Part shown: piece by piece, positions 8,101-15,297 of the stretch
How positions within the stretch are numbered: position 1 is the first letter of the stretch
How the letters are laid out: every line of letters begins with the position of its first letter
NCBI GenBank assembly: GCA_052067355.1
Contig: JBQHQH010000002.1
Location: 186,001 to 250,000 of the forward strand
Direction of reading: 5' to 3'
From: CABMKH01 sp040797625
GTDB lineage: Bacteria; Bacillota; Clostridia; Tissierellales; Tissierellaceae
DNA length: 64,000 nucleotides
Program-made: the position numbers and the translations under genes
The notes under the pieces: generated by a model
Database searches by the model: none
What the model was told of the DNA's origin: nothing
Seen by the model: the letters and a program-made list of their open reading frames with translations, nothing else

Positions 8101-8130
8101 TTAAAGACTATGTCTTTAAATAGTCCTTAA
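8101..8130. promoter_or_regulatory. Operator-like inverted repeat in the enolase operon leader
   Basis: TTAAAGAC (8101-8108) TAT GTCTTTAA (8112-8119) is a perfect 8-bp inverted repeat just downstream of the -10 box. ATGTCTTTA recurs at 8088-8096. On the minus strand GGAC-N5-AAAGACAT is shared with 5503-5524. Placement fits repressor binding; the regulator at 5551-6855 is the obvious candidate. Confidence 0.55.
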
Positions 8131-8139
8131 TTTAGTTTT

Positions 8140-8168
8140 ATAATATAATGTTTTTACAATTTTGTCAA
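8140..8168 (-). promoter_or_regulatory. Sigma-A promoter of the enolase operon
   Basis: TTGACA (8168-8163), 17-base spacer, TATTAT (8145-8140) on the minus strand. It lies about 75 bp before the enolase-family start codon. Confidence 0.75.
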
Positions 8169-8272
8169 TCAAAATTGTAAATTATATCATTATTTACCAA
8201 AATTAAAAGATATATAAAATTCCCATATCTAATTATATCCTTATTGATTTTAAAATTCATGTGTCTATAAAA

Positions 8273-8306
8273 TATAATATGGAGATCCTAGGACCTCCAT
8301 ATTATA
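8273..8306 (-). terminator. Terminator after thiC
   Basis: TATAATATGGAG (8273-8284) pairs with CTCCATATTATA (8295-8306), twelve base pairs, with ATTTTATAG following on the minus strand, 24 bp beyond the thiC stop. Confidence 0.65.
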
Positions 8307-8329
8307 AATCACTTATATTGTTAAATATC

Positions 8330-9643
8330 TCAATCTTCACTTCTTAGGATATTTATATCTTTTCCTTCCATTATCCTATTCATATTTCTCATAGAGCACA
8401 TCTTTCCACACATAGTACAGCTATCATCATGTTCTGGAGTTGATTCCCTTCTATATCTTCTCGCTTTTTCATCATCTATACTCAGTCTAAACATCTTTTC
8501 CCAGTCTAAATCCTGTCTAGCTTTACTCATCTCTAAATCCCATTCTTCTGCACCTTTAACTCCCTTTACCAAATCACCTGCATGTGCAGCAATTTTAGAT
8601 GCTATTATTCCCTCTTTCATATCATCTAGAGTAGGTAATCTCAAATGCTCCGCTGGAGTTACATAACATAAAAAATCTACTCCATGACTTGCTGCAATAG
8701 CTCCTCCAATAGCCGAAGTTATATGATCATATCCTGGTGCCACATCAGTGACTATAGGCCCTAATACATAAAAAGGAGCATCATGACATAGCTTTTTTTC
8801 TAAAATTACATTTGATTCTATTTCATTTAATTTCATATGTCCCGGTCCTTCTATTATTATCTGTACATTCTTCTCCCAAGCTCTCTTAGTCAATTCTCCT
8901 AAGATTATAAGCTCTGTTATTTGCGATGCATCAGTACCATCTTCTATGCTCCCTGGTCTTAGAGCATCTCCTAAACTAATGGTTATATCATATTCAGCAC
9001 ATATATCTAATAGTTCATCATAATATTCATAAAATGGATTTTCCCTATTGTTTAATTCCATCCAAGCATATAATAAGGATCCGCCTCTTGAAACTATATT
9101 AGTAATCCTCTTATTCTTCTTAAAAACTTTGGCAGTATCCCTATTTATACCAGCATGAACTGTGACAAAATCCACTCCATCTTCTCCATGCTTTCTAACT
9201 ACATCTAAAAATTCCTTTGCAGTAATATCCTTTAACTCCTTATCATAGAATCCTACTGCATCATATACTGGCACTGTTCCGATCATAGCAGTAGACATAT
9301 CAACTAATCTCCTTCTAAATTCCTCAGTTTTACCAAAGGAACTTAAATCCATAATTGCATCTGCCTCCATATCTATTGCCCATTTTACTTTCTCTAATTC
9401 TTTATCTACATTTGGACAGTCCCTCGATATGCCGAGATTTACATTGATCTTAGTCTTCAATCCCTTACCTACTCCTTCTGGATCTAGGGATTTATGATTC
9501 TTATTAGCAGGTATTACTACCTGTCCCTTTGCTATTCTTTCTCTTAATAGCTCTAAGTCAATTCCTTCCTTTTCACTGACAATTTTCATTTCCTTTGTAA
9601 TTATTCCTCTTTTAGCTGCATCCATTTGAGTTGTATAATTCAT
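8330..9643 (-). CDS. thiC: Phosphomethylpyrimidine synthase ThiC
   Basis: 437 aa radical-SAM-type enzyme converting aminoimidazole ribotide to HMP phosphate in thiamine synthesis. The conserved segments GTVPVYDA, IEGPGHMKL, GPIVTDVAPGYDHITSAIGGA and FLCYVTPAEHL are all present, and the C-terminal cysteine cluster CTMCGKMC (about residues 412-419) would ligate the Fe-S cluster. The ATG is preceded by AGGAGGGAG with eight bases between. It stands alone, with no other thi gene in the window, and is controlled by the TPP riboswitch at 9780-9885. A short repeat relic lies between riboswitch terminator and gene. Confidence 0.95.
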   Translation of the reverse strand: MNYTTQMDAAKRGIITKEMKIVSEKEGIDLELLRERIAKGQVVIPANKNHKSLDPEGVGKGLKTKINVNLGISRDCPNVDKELEKVKWAIDMEADAIMDLSSFGKTEEFRRRLVDMSTAMIGTVPVYDAVGFYDKELKDITAKEFLDVVRKHGEDGVDFVTVHAGINRDTAKVFKKNKRITNIVSRGGSLLYAWMELNNRENPFYEYYDELLDICAEYDITISLGDALRPGSIEDGTDASQITELIILGELTKRAWEKNVQIIIEGPGHMKLNEIESNVILEKKLCHDAPFYVLGPIVTDVAPGYDHITSAIGGAIAASHGVDFLCYVTPAEHLRLPTLDDMKEGIIASKIAAHAGDLVKGVKGAEEWDLEMSKARQDLDWEKMFRLSIDDEKARRYRRESTPEHDDSCTMCGKMCSMRNMNRIMEGKDINILRSED

Positions 9644-9693
9644 TATGCACTCTCCCTCCTAGGCTTGTTTACTTCTAAAATCTCTGATTTTAT

Positions 9694-9734
9694 GAAATTG
9701 CCGTGCCCGAATGGGTATAAGCATCAGATAAAAT
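9694..9734 (+). repeat. IS200/IS605-type end relic, copy 2 (tail only)
   Basis: GAAATTGCC followed by the hairpin GTGCCCGAATGGGTATAAG and GCATCAGATAAA, the same tail as at 1910, 11385 and 31857 (minus). It sits in the thiC leader between the riboswitch terminator and the ribosome binding site. Confidence 0.5.
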
Positions 9735-9735
9735 T

Positions 9736-9769
9736 AAAAAAGGCTGTATACCAAAAAAAGTATACAGCC
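9736..9769 (-). terminator. Expression-platform terminator of the TPP riboswitch
   Basis: GGCTGTATAC (9742-9751) pairs with GTATACAGCC (9760-9769), a perfect 10-bp stem, followed on the minus strand by six T. It lies between the TPP aptamer and thiC, as expected for attenuation when TPP is abundant. Confidence 0.85.
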
Positions 9770-9779
9770 AAAAATACAA

Positions 9780-9885
9780 TTTCCCTAGCTAACTCCCTTC
9801 GTTGGCATTATCCAAATCAGGTTCTTAGGGTCAGAAATAACATTTCTATCTCAGCTTATCAATATAAGCCCCCCCTTAACTCATT
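9780..9885 (-). promoter_or_regulatory. TPP (THI-box) riboswitch upstream of thiC
   Basis: On the minus strand, in order: a run of G (GGGGGG), CTGAGAT, ACCC, then ACCTGATTTGGATAATGCC and AACGAAGGGA. These are the conserved aptamer segments of the TPP riboswitch. It is followed by an intrinsic terminator and thiC. Confidence 0.95.
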
Positions 9886-10074
9886 ATTAAGTTATCACTA
9901 CAATTATAGAATATATCATAGAAGCCAACTATTTACAAGTAATATATATATTAATGTAAATTATTCTCATATTTATAATTTCTACTATACTAAAATATCT
10001 CTATTTCTTTCTAACTTCCCTATATATGAGAATCAATAATATCAAGTATATAATCTAATTTAAGCAAACATAAA

Positions 10075-10106
10075 GGTAGTAGAGAATATCAATTCTCTAC
10101 TACCTC
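10075..10106 (-). terminator. Terminator after the FMN-binding lipoprotein gene
   Basis: GGTAGTAGAGAAT and ATTCTCTACTACC form a 13-bp stem with a four-base loop just after the stop codon at 10113. The U-tract is weak (CTTTATGTTT). Confidence 0.6.
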
Positions 10107-10112
10107 TATTAA

Positions 10113-10523
10113 CTATTTACTCTTATCCAAAGCCTCTTTCGCCAATTTTTTAAATCTTTCTGAACTAGTAGTAGCCCCTGAAACTGCATCTATTCTATTT
10201 GGGTCTTGGGTTTTAATTAGTGCATCTTCTAACTGTTCATATGCATCTTCTGGAGAGACACCTGAAGATTCTTCCATGGATTTTGAATACTCCTCATCTT
10301 CAGTTTTTTTGTCACCTTCCTTATTTGCTTCATCATAATCAACTTCAACTATTTTTCCATCTCTTACTTCAATTTCGATTTCGCCTTTCCAGCCTTGATC
10401 ATCTAGATCATCTTCAGCAGTGAACTTTCCATCTTTATATCTTATGTCACTAGTCTTTTCACATCCTGCCCCAATGGTCAGTACCAAACTCAATATTATA
10501 ATCAGACTCCATACTTTTTTCAC
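10113..10523 (-). CDS. FMN-binding domain lipoprotein
   Basis: 136 aa. A lipoprotein signal (KKVWSLIIILSLVLTIGAGC, lipobox Cys near residue 20) predicts anchoring on the outer face of the membrane. The rest is one FMN_bind domain: DGKFTAEDDLDDQGWKGEI at the start and DAVSGATTSS (about residues 115-124), where the SGAT threonine is the usual site of covalent FMN attachment by ApbE. Such proteins serve in extracellular electron transfer or as NADH-linked flavoproteins; the partner is not in the window. The GTG at 10523 was chosen because AGAGGTG lies six bases upstream. Apparently monocistronic. Confidence 0.85.
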   Translation of the reverse strand: MKKVWSLIIILSLVLTIGAGCEKTSDIRYKDGKFTAEDDLDDQGWKGEIEIEVRDGKIVEVDYDEANKEGDKKTEDEEYSKSMEESSGVSPEDAYEQLEDALIKTQDPNRIDAVSGATTSSERFKKLAKEALDKSK

Positions 10524-10638
10524 TCTATACACCTCTTACTTTTATCACTATATAACACTTATATCAAATCTAAAAAAATTATATTATTATAATTTATAGT
10601 ACCCACTTTTCTCATATTTCATTAAACTTTATAAAAAG

Positions 10639-10667
10639 ATACGCCAATATTAGCAAATTGGCGTATC
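10639..10667. terminator. Bidirectional terminator after hsp20
   Basis: GATACGCCAAT (10639-10649) pairs with ATTGGCGTATC (10657-10667), 11 bp, with T runs on both strands. It follows the hsp20 stop codon. Confidence 0.8.
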
Positions 10668-10674
10668 TTTTTAA

Positions 10675-11121
10675 TTATTCTATTTTTATTTGCTTGCTAT
10701 TATCTATCTTTTCTTGCTTTGGAATATTTATGGTCAATACTCCATTTTCTAATTTAGCACTAGCATTGTCATCTAAGGCATCTTGTAAATAGATACTACG
10801 ATACATTGAAGTGCTGCGTCTTTCTTTATGGATATAATTTATATCTGTCTTTTCTGTATTTTCTTCCTTTTTAACTACGATATTTAACCTTCCATCATCT
10901 AATTCAATACCAATATCCTCTTTATTAACTCCAGGAAGATCTGCTTCTACTATATATTCTTTTTCTTTTTCTTGAACATCTACTCTAAATGTATCCTTTC
11001 CAAAGCTCTTTCTAGATAAAAAATTGTCGGTGAAGAAGTCATCAAGCATATTGTAAAAATCATCAAAACTAGAATTGACTAATCTCCCACCTTTTTTGTT
11101 AAAAGGTACTAAACCTGCCAT
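10675..11121 (-). CDS. Small heat shock protein Hsp20 (alpha-crystallin family)
   Basis: 148 aa, an ATP-independent holdase that keeps unfolded proteins soluble in the cytosol. After a 45-residue N-terminal arm the alpha-crystallin domain runs from about residue 50 to 140 (FRVDVQEKEKEYIVEADLPG ... LENGVLTINIPK), with the typical GVLTINIPK strand and C-terminal IKIE. I took the ATG at 11121 (AAAGGAGG eleven bases upstream); an in-frame upstream ATG would add 13 residues. A perfect CIRCE element in the leader indicates HrcA repression. Confidence 0.9.
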   Translation of the reverse strand: MAGLVPFNKKGGRLVNSSFDDFYNMLDDFFTDNFLSRKSFGKDTFRVDVQEKEKEYIVEADLPGVNKEDIGIELDDGRLNIVVKKEENTEKTDINYIHKERRSTSMYRSIYLQDALDDNASAKLENGVLTINIPKQEKIDNSKQIKIE

Positions 11122-11153
11122 AATAACATCTTCCTCCTTTAATAATGTTTTTA

Positions 11154-11180
11154 TTAGCACTCTTGCTTATTGAGTGCTAA
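11154..11180. promoter_or_regulatory. CIRCE operator (HrcA site)
   Basis: TTAGCACTC-N9-GAGTGCTAA, an exact match to the CIRCE consensus, located between the predicted transcription start near 11184 and the hsp20 start codon. Confidence 0.95.
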
Positions 11181-11190
11181 CTTCAATTAA

Positions 11191-11219
11191 AGTATATACC
11201 CATTTCCTTATTATGTCAA
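11191..11219 (-). promoter_or_regulatory. Sigma-A promoter of hsp20
   Basis: TTGACA (11219-11214), 17-base spacer, TATACT (11196-11191) on the minus strand, directly upstream of CIRCE. Confidence 0.8.
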
Positions 11220-11246
11220 CCGAATTTAGTGAGTAAATAAAGATAA

Positions 11247-11423
11247 TTTATATCAAATGGAGTTTTATACTCCAGATGATATTGCTTTTACTTAGCTTTA
11301 GGCTGTAGGTTTCCAGCACTAATCTATTTACCAAGAATAAAATCTCGAGTGTCTATGATGCCAACTTATAGAAGTGGAGGTGTGAAATTGCCTATGCCAA
11401 AATAAGTATAGACCATCAAATAA
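11247..11423 (+). repeat. Dispersed non-coding repeat, copy 3 (full length, IS200/IS605-like relic)
   Basis: About 177 bp: TATATCAAATGGAGTTTTA, GATGATATT, TTAGCTTTAGGCTGTAGG, then a decayed AACTTATAGAAGTGGAGG stem, and the tail GAAATTGCCTATGCC...GTATAGACCATCAAATAAA. It aligns along its length with the minus-strand copy at 31857-32034, and its tail with 1910 and 9694. No reading frame. The position fits the 3' non-coding/right-end part of a tnpB-type element; that assignment is inferred. Confidence 0.5.
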
Positions 11424-11461
11424 AAAAATCAGGGTAATATACTATTATATCTTTCCCTGAT
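11424..11461 (-). terminator. Terminator after the YitT-family gene
   Basis: ATCAGGG (11428-11434) pairs with CCCTGAT (11455-11461), with further pairing inside the loop, followed by seven T on the minus strand. Confidence 0.65.
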
Positions 11462-11481
11462 CTATTCAAACTATACTCACT

Positions 11482-12354
11482 TTATATTCCTACACTTTTA
11501 AAAGTACTTCCTCTTACTTCAATCACATCATTTATAATTAAGAATGCAGATGGATCTATCCTATCTATTATCTCTTTAAGTTTAACTATCTCCTTTGATG
11601 TAACTATACAATAAATAACATGCTTATTTTCTTTTTTGTAACCACCACTTCCCTCTAAAAAAGTGATACTTCTGTTTAACTCTCCTATTATCCTATCTGC
11701 CAACTCTTCAGACTTATTGGACACTATAACTACATTTTTCTTTACATTAAATCCAGTTTGTACCTTATCTAATACCTGATAACCTATATACATAGAAATC
11801 AATGTATACATAGCAGATCTTACACCAAATAAAAATGATGAAAGAGAGATTATCACAGTATTCATTATCATCAAACCTGTTCCTATATTCATATTATACT
11901 TCTTCTTTAGTATGGCAGCTATTATATCAAATCCTCCTTGGGAAGTTCTATTTTTAAACATCAGTCCCATTCCTATACCATTTAATACTCCACCAATAAC
12001 TGCTCCCAATAGGATATCATCTAAAATTATATACTTATCTATTCCATTAGTTATAGTCAATAAAGATGAAAATATAAACATAGATATAAAACCATAGATT
12101 GCAAACTCTTTATCTACCATTCTAGCTCCTATGAGAAATATAGGTATATTTATTATAAATACAGTAATTCCTGTTGGAAGTCCTGTCAAATATTGATTCA
12201 TTAGAGCTAAACCACCAACACCACCACTTAAAAGTTTACTAGGAATAAAAAAAGCATTAAATGCTATTGCACATAAAAGATTACCAATAACTACAAAAAA
12301 TAATTTTCTTAACATCTCATTTTTATCGTCTTTAATATCAGTCAATTTTCCCAT
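11482..12354 (-). CDS. YitT-family membrane protein (DUF161/DUF2179)
   Basis: 290 aa, usual length. Five to six membrane segments between about residues 17 and 195 include the conserved FNAFFIPSKLLSGGVGGLAL and KNRTSQGGFDIIAAI. A soluble C-terminal DUF2179 domain follows (about 210-288, with FLIINDVIEVRGSTF). Family function is not established; members are thought to be carriers or regulators of membrane transport. It may be cotranscribed with the ABC exporter, whose permease ends 86 bp upstream. Confidence 0.85.
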   Translation of the reverse strand: MGKLTDIKDDKNEMLRKLFFVVIGNLLCAIAFNAFFIPSKLLSGGVGGLALMNQYLTGLPTGITVFIINIPIFLIGARMVDKEFAIYGFISMFIFSSLLTITNGIDKYIILDDILLGAVIGGVLNGIGMGLMFKNRTSQGGFDIIAAILKKKYNMNIGTGLMIMNTVIISLSSFLFGVRSAMYTLISMYIGYQVLDKVQTGFNVKKNVVIVSNKSEELADRIIGELNRSITFLEGSGGYKKENKHVIYCIVTSKEIVKLKEIIDRIDPSAFLIINDVIEVRGSTFKSVGI

Positions 12355-12440
12355 CTCCGCATACCTTTCTTTTCTTATATAGACTTATATATTATAACCA
12401 AATTCAACAGATAAAGCTATATGTAATAAAAATATTAAAC

Positions 12441-13175
12441 TTAATATATTTCTCTATTGGTCATTTTCACTCCATAGATATATAATCCTATAGAATAAAA
12501 TAACAAAATTAAAATAGATCCCCTATTATATTCACCCTTTAATACAATATCTCTTAACCCTTTAGTTGCATGTGTTAGAGGTAAGATATCAATAAAGTAT
12601 TTCATCCATCTAGGCAATTTATTTAAAGAAAAAAATGTTCCGCTTAAAAAAGACATAGGGGTCATGACAAATGTAGAAAATCTATTTATGTCATAATGAC
12701 TATTAATAGTCATAGCAGCTCCATATCCCAATGCTGCAAATAAGAAACTATTTAATATACATATGATTATAAAACCTAAATTGATATTGATTGTTATCCC
12801 AAATAGAGATGAAATCAATAATACCAAAGTACTAGCATATATTCCCCTTAGAGCCCCACTCACTATAAAACCTAATGCCAACAGCCTAATATCTACAGGA
12901 GATGTTATATAAAATTCAAAGCTTTTCTCATGAAGTCTTGTTGAATTCAATCTAACTGACATAGCACTAAAGCTAGTATTCATAGTAGTAAGAGAAATTA
13001 TACCCGGGATTACAAAATGCATATAAGTATACCCTTCAATATGCACATCAGAACCTAATCCCCATCCAAAAGCAATCATGTATAATAATGGGGTGATAAT
13101 AGCAGAAGTAGTAATATTAAAAAACCTTCTCTTAAAAAATAAAAACTCTCTCCATAAAATAGCGAATAATTCCAT
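12441..13175 (-). CDS. ABC-2 type exporter permease
   Basis: 244 aa with six predicted membrane helices, like DrrB/NodJ permeases. FAILWREFLFFKRR precedes helix 1, and the segment MNTSFSAMSVRLNSTRLHEKSFEFYITSP followed by DIRLLALGFIVSG is the usual cytosolic coupling region. It starts one base after the stop of the ATPase gene, so the two are translated as a pair and form an exporter; the substrate (drug, lipid or glycan) cannot be read from sequence. The operon begins with trmO behind a cobalamin riboswitch. Confidence 0.85.
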   Translation of the reverse strand: MELFAILWREFLFFKRRFFNITTSAIITPLLYMIAFGWGLGSDVHIEGYTYMHFVIPGIISLTTMNTSFSAMSVRLNSTRLHEKSFEFYITSPVDIRLLALGFIVSGALRGIYASTLVLLISSLFGITININLGFIIICILNSFLFAALGYGAAMTINSHYDINRFSTFVMTPMSFLSGTFFSLNKLPRWMKYFIDILPLTHATKGLRDIVLKGEYNRGSILILLFYSIGLYIYGVKMTNREIY

Positions 13176-13176
13176 A

Positions 13177-14028
13177 TTAAATTACCTTTCTATTAGAGTA
13201 ATTATAAAAGACATCTTCAAGTGTCAATTCCCTAATTGTAAAATCGTTGTTTTCCAGTTTATCTGCAAAATCCATTGCCTCTTCTCTAGTATCAAAATAT
13301 CTATAGCAAGTCATTGACTCCTTGGTAAAATACTCAACTGTATATCTTCCCAAAGCTTCTTTTAAGTTTTCTGGGGAGTCATCCTTAAATATCTTTCCCT
13401 TATCCATAAAACAAACCCTATCACATAGAGTTTCTGCCTCTTCTATATAGTGAGTAGTCAATAAAATAGTGATTCCAGCTTTATTCATAAATTTAAGTGC
13501 ATCCCATATCCTTCGTCTTGCATTAATATCTATCCCCACAGTAGGTTCATCTAAAAATATGATACTAGGCTTGTTAACCAATGCCTTGGCTATCATCACT
13601 CTTCTCTGTATGCCTCCAGATAATTGTTGAGAAAGTCTGTCTCGATATTCTTCTAATTCCATAAACTCAATCAATTCTTCTATTCTACTTCTATATTGAC
13701 TTTTTTTCATCTTAAAGAGTTTAGCAGCAAACACCAGATTCTCATATGTAGTCAATTCTTTTTCTAAATTTATATGTTGAGGCACTACTCCTATTTTTCT
13801 CTTAACTCTATTGTTATTTCTTCCTACTTTTTCACCATCTATATATATTTCTCCTTCTGTAGGTCTCAATAGAGTTGTCAACATCTTGATCAACGTAGTC
13901 TTTCCAGCACCATTAGGCCCTAATAGAGCGACAAAAGACGCATCATCTATTTTCAAATCTATGGAGTCTACAGCAACAAAATCATTAAATTTCTTTGTGA
14001 CATTATTTATTTCAATCAAATCATTCAC
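13177..14028 (-). CDS. ABC exporter ATPase (DrrA/NodI-like)
   Basis: 283 aa. Walker A GPNGAGKTT (about residues 37-45), Q-loop VPQHINLEKELT, signature LSGGIQRRVMIAKAL, Walker B IIFLDEPTVGID and switch His in LLTTHYIEEAE. The C-terminal 60 residues form the extension typical of DrrA-like ATPases. It powers the permease encoded one base downstream and lies 62 bp after trmO in the same direction. Confidence 0.9.
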   Translation of the reverse strand: MNDLIEINNVTKKFNDFVAVDSIDLKIDDASFVALLGPNGAGKTTLIKMLTTLLRPTEGEIYIDGEKVGRNNNRVKRKIGVVPQHINLEKELTTYENLVFAAKLFKMKKSQYRSRIEELIEFMELEEYRDRLSQQLSGGIQRRVMIAKALVNKPSIIFLDEPTVGIDINARRRIWDALKFMNKAGITILLTTHYIEEAETLCDRVCFMDKGKIFKDDSPENLKEALGRYTVEYFTKESMTCYRYFDTREEAMDFADKLENNDFTIRELTLEDVFYNYSNRKVI

Positions 14029-14090
14029 CCTTAAATCATGTTTTCGGTACTTAGGTCATCTCTCCTATTTTCCAACTGAACTTATCTTAA

Positions 14091-14510
14091 TTAATAGACA
14101 TTATCCCCCCTTGGATTCAAGTCTGGACTATAGGGTTTTATATCTAATACAGGTGTACCATCTACCATATCCACACCCTGAAATTCCAATCTATTTTCCT
14201 CTATCTTAATAAACTTTACAATAGATATTCCAATTCCATTTGGTCTATTAGGAGATCTCGTAGCAAAGACGCCTGTCATCTCGTTGGTTTTACGAGAAAG
14301 TAACCTTAAAGGCGCTTCCTTAGATTGATGAAAATAAAACAATATCACTCCATAAGCATTTTCCTGTATTCCCTCTAGCCCTTCACTAAACTTAGGCAAT
14401 ACTTCAATTACTGCCCTTTTATCTTCTGAATAGATGCTCTGTCTAGGAATTTCTCTTGTATCTTTATATGGAGATTTAATAAATCCTATAGGTTCCATAA
14501 CTATATCCAT
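14091..14510 (-). CDS. TrmO/TsaA-family tRNA t6A methyltransferase (UPF0066)
   Basis: 139 aa, the short form with the SAM-binding beta-barrel only. Conserved PIGFIKSPY (residues 6-14), ATRSPNRPNGIG (about 88-99), and DMVDGTPVLDIKPY (about 118-131). Characterised TrmO methylates N6-threonylcarbamoyladenosine 37 in tRNA using SAM. The ATG has AGGAG eight bases upstream. It is the first gene after a cobalamin riboswitch and terminator, which is unexpected for tRNA modification; many UPF0066 proteins lack proven function, so a B12- or metal-linked role is possible. Confidence 0.8.
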   Translation of the reverse strand: MDIVMEPIGFIKSPYKDTREIPRQSIYSEDKRAVIEVLPKFSEGLEGIQENAYGVILFYFHQSKEAPLRLLSRKTNEMTGVFATRSPNRPNGIGISIVKFIKIEENRLEFQGVDMVDGTPVLDIKPYSPDLNPRGDNVY

Positions 14511-14560
14511 ACATATTTCTCCTATCTTATATATTTAATATATACATACCCCTCAACATT

Positions 14561-14586
14561 AAAAAAACTCCCAATCTATTGGAGTT
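14561..14586 (-). terminator. Terminator of the cobalamin riboswitch
   Basis: AACTCC (14566-14571) pairs with GGAGTT (14581-14586), extendable with a bulge, followed on the minus strand by T-rich sequence. It lies between the cobalamin aptamer and the trmO start. Confidence 0.7.
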
Positions 14587-14669
14587 AAGAGATTTTATTC
14601 TATGCATAACGCATAACAAATAAAACAATACCACCTCTCTATCTCTCGTAAAGACTGTAGTTAAATAAC

Positions 14670-14802
14670 AAGGCAATTATTCTGGCTTAAGCATCATCAT
14701 TCTCTCTACCTTCCCAGTATCCCAGTGGTTATTGAAAGAACTCATCTATTACAGCGGCGGGACCGCGTGGGACTTTCACCCAACTTCCTATTTAATAATT
14801 AA
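14670..14802 (-). promoter_or_regulatory. Cobalamin (B12-box) riboswitch
   Basis: On the minus strand: GGAAGTTGGGTGAAAGTCC, CACGCGGTCCCGCCGCTGTAA, GATGAG, CCACTG, GGGAAGG, GATGATG, then CTTAAGCCAG, the conserved order of the cobalamin aptamer. The outer stem can form from AATTATT (14800-14794) and AATAATT (14681-14675). The next gene in this direction is trmO at 14510. Confidence 0.9.
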
Positions 14803-14908
14803 ACATTTATATTTAATTAACCTTATTATTGATATTCAATTACATATCTACCTTACTATACAATTTTGGAAGTTTCAAGTACTTTATACAAGATATATAT
14901 TTTTTAAA

Positions 14909-14937
14909 TTGACAATAAGTTTCTATTATAGTAAAAT
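14909..14937 (+). promoter_or_regulatory. Sigma-A promoter of the CGGC-domain gene
   Basis: TTGACA (14909-14914), 17-base spacer, TAAAAT (14932-14937); the GGAGG site and TTG start follow about 30 bp later. Confidence 0.75.
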
Positions 14938-14966
14938 AGCGACATCAAATTGATGGAGGTATAATC

Positions 14967-15281
14967 TTGAAGATAGCTATAGGAATATGCGAAAATACAA
15001 GAGGTAAATGTTCAACCATGGGATGTTTTAAAGCCTATAATAATAGAGACAAGCATTTCTCCGAATATAAAGATACAAACATTGAACTTATATCATTCTT
15101 TTCATGTAATATATGCTCTTCTGAATCTAAAGAAGGTCTAATTGCCATAGCAGAAAGACTAAAAAACGCAGAAGTATGTAGAGTTCATTTAGGAGCTTGT
15201 GCAGTAAAGTGTAAAGCCAATAGATTAGAGGAAATAAAAGAGATATTCAGAGATATAGATATAGTTGAAGGCACGCATTAA
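14967..15281 (+). CDS. CGGC-domain-like cysteine-rich protein
   Basis: 104 aa, cytosolic. IGICENTRGKCSTMGC at the N-terminus, then FFSCNICSSES (about residues 48-58), matching the CGGC position of the family as CNIC, and HLGACAVKCKAN near residue 78. The spaced cysteines suggest metal or redox-cofactor binding; family function is unproven. The start is TTG with GGAGG seven bases upstream and its own promoter. It is transcribed away from the cobalamin riboswitch. Confidence 0.75.
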   Translation: MKIAIGICENTRGKCSTMGCFKAYNNRDKHFSEYKDTNIELISFFSCNICSSESKEGLIAIAERLKNAEVCRVHLGACAVKCKANRLEEIKEIFRDIDIVEGTH

Positions 15282-15297
15282 TGCGCGCCTTTGCTTA

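Noticed and set aside
9626..10039. Plus-strand frame of 137 residues
   Set aside because: It runs across the TPP riboswitch and its terminator, has no ribosome binding site, and has no protein-like conservation.
14511..14810. T-box leader
   Set aside because: The conserved segments are those of a cobalamin aptamer; no T-box sequence is present.
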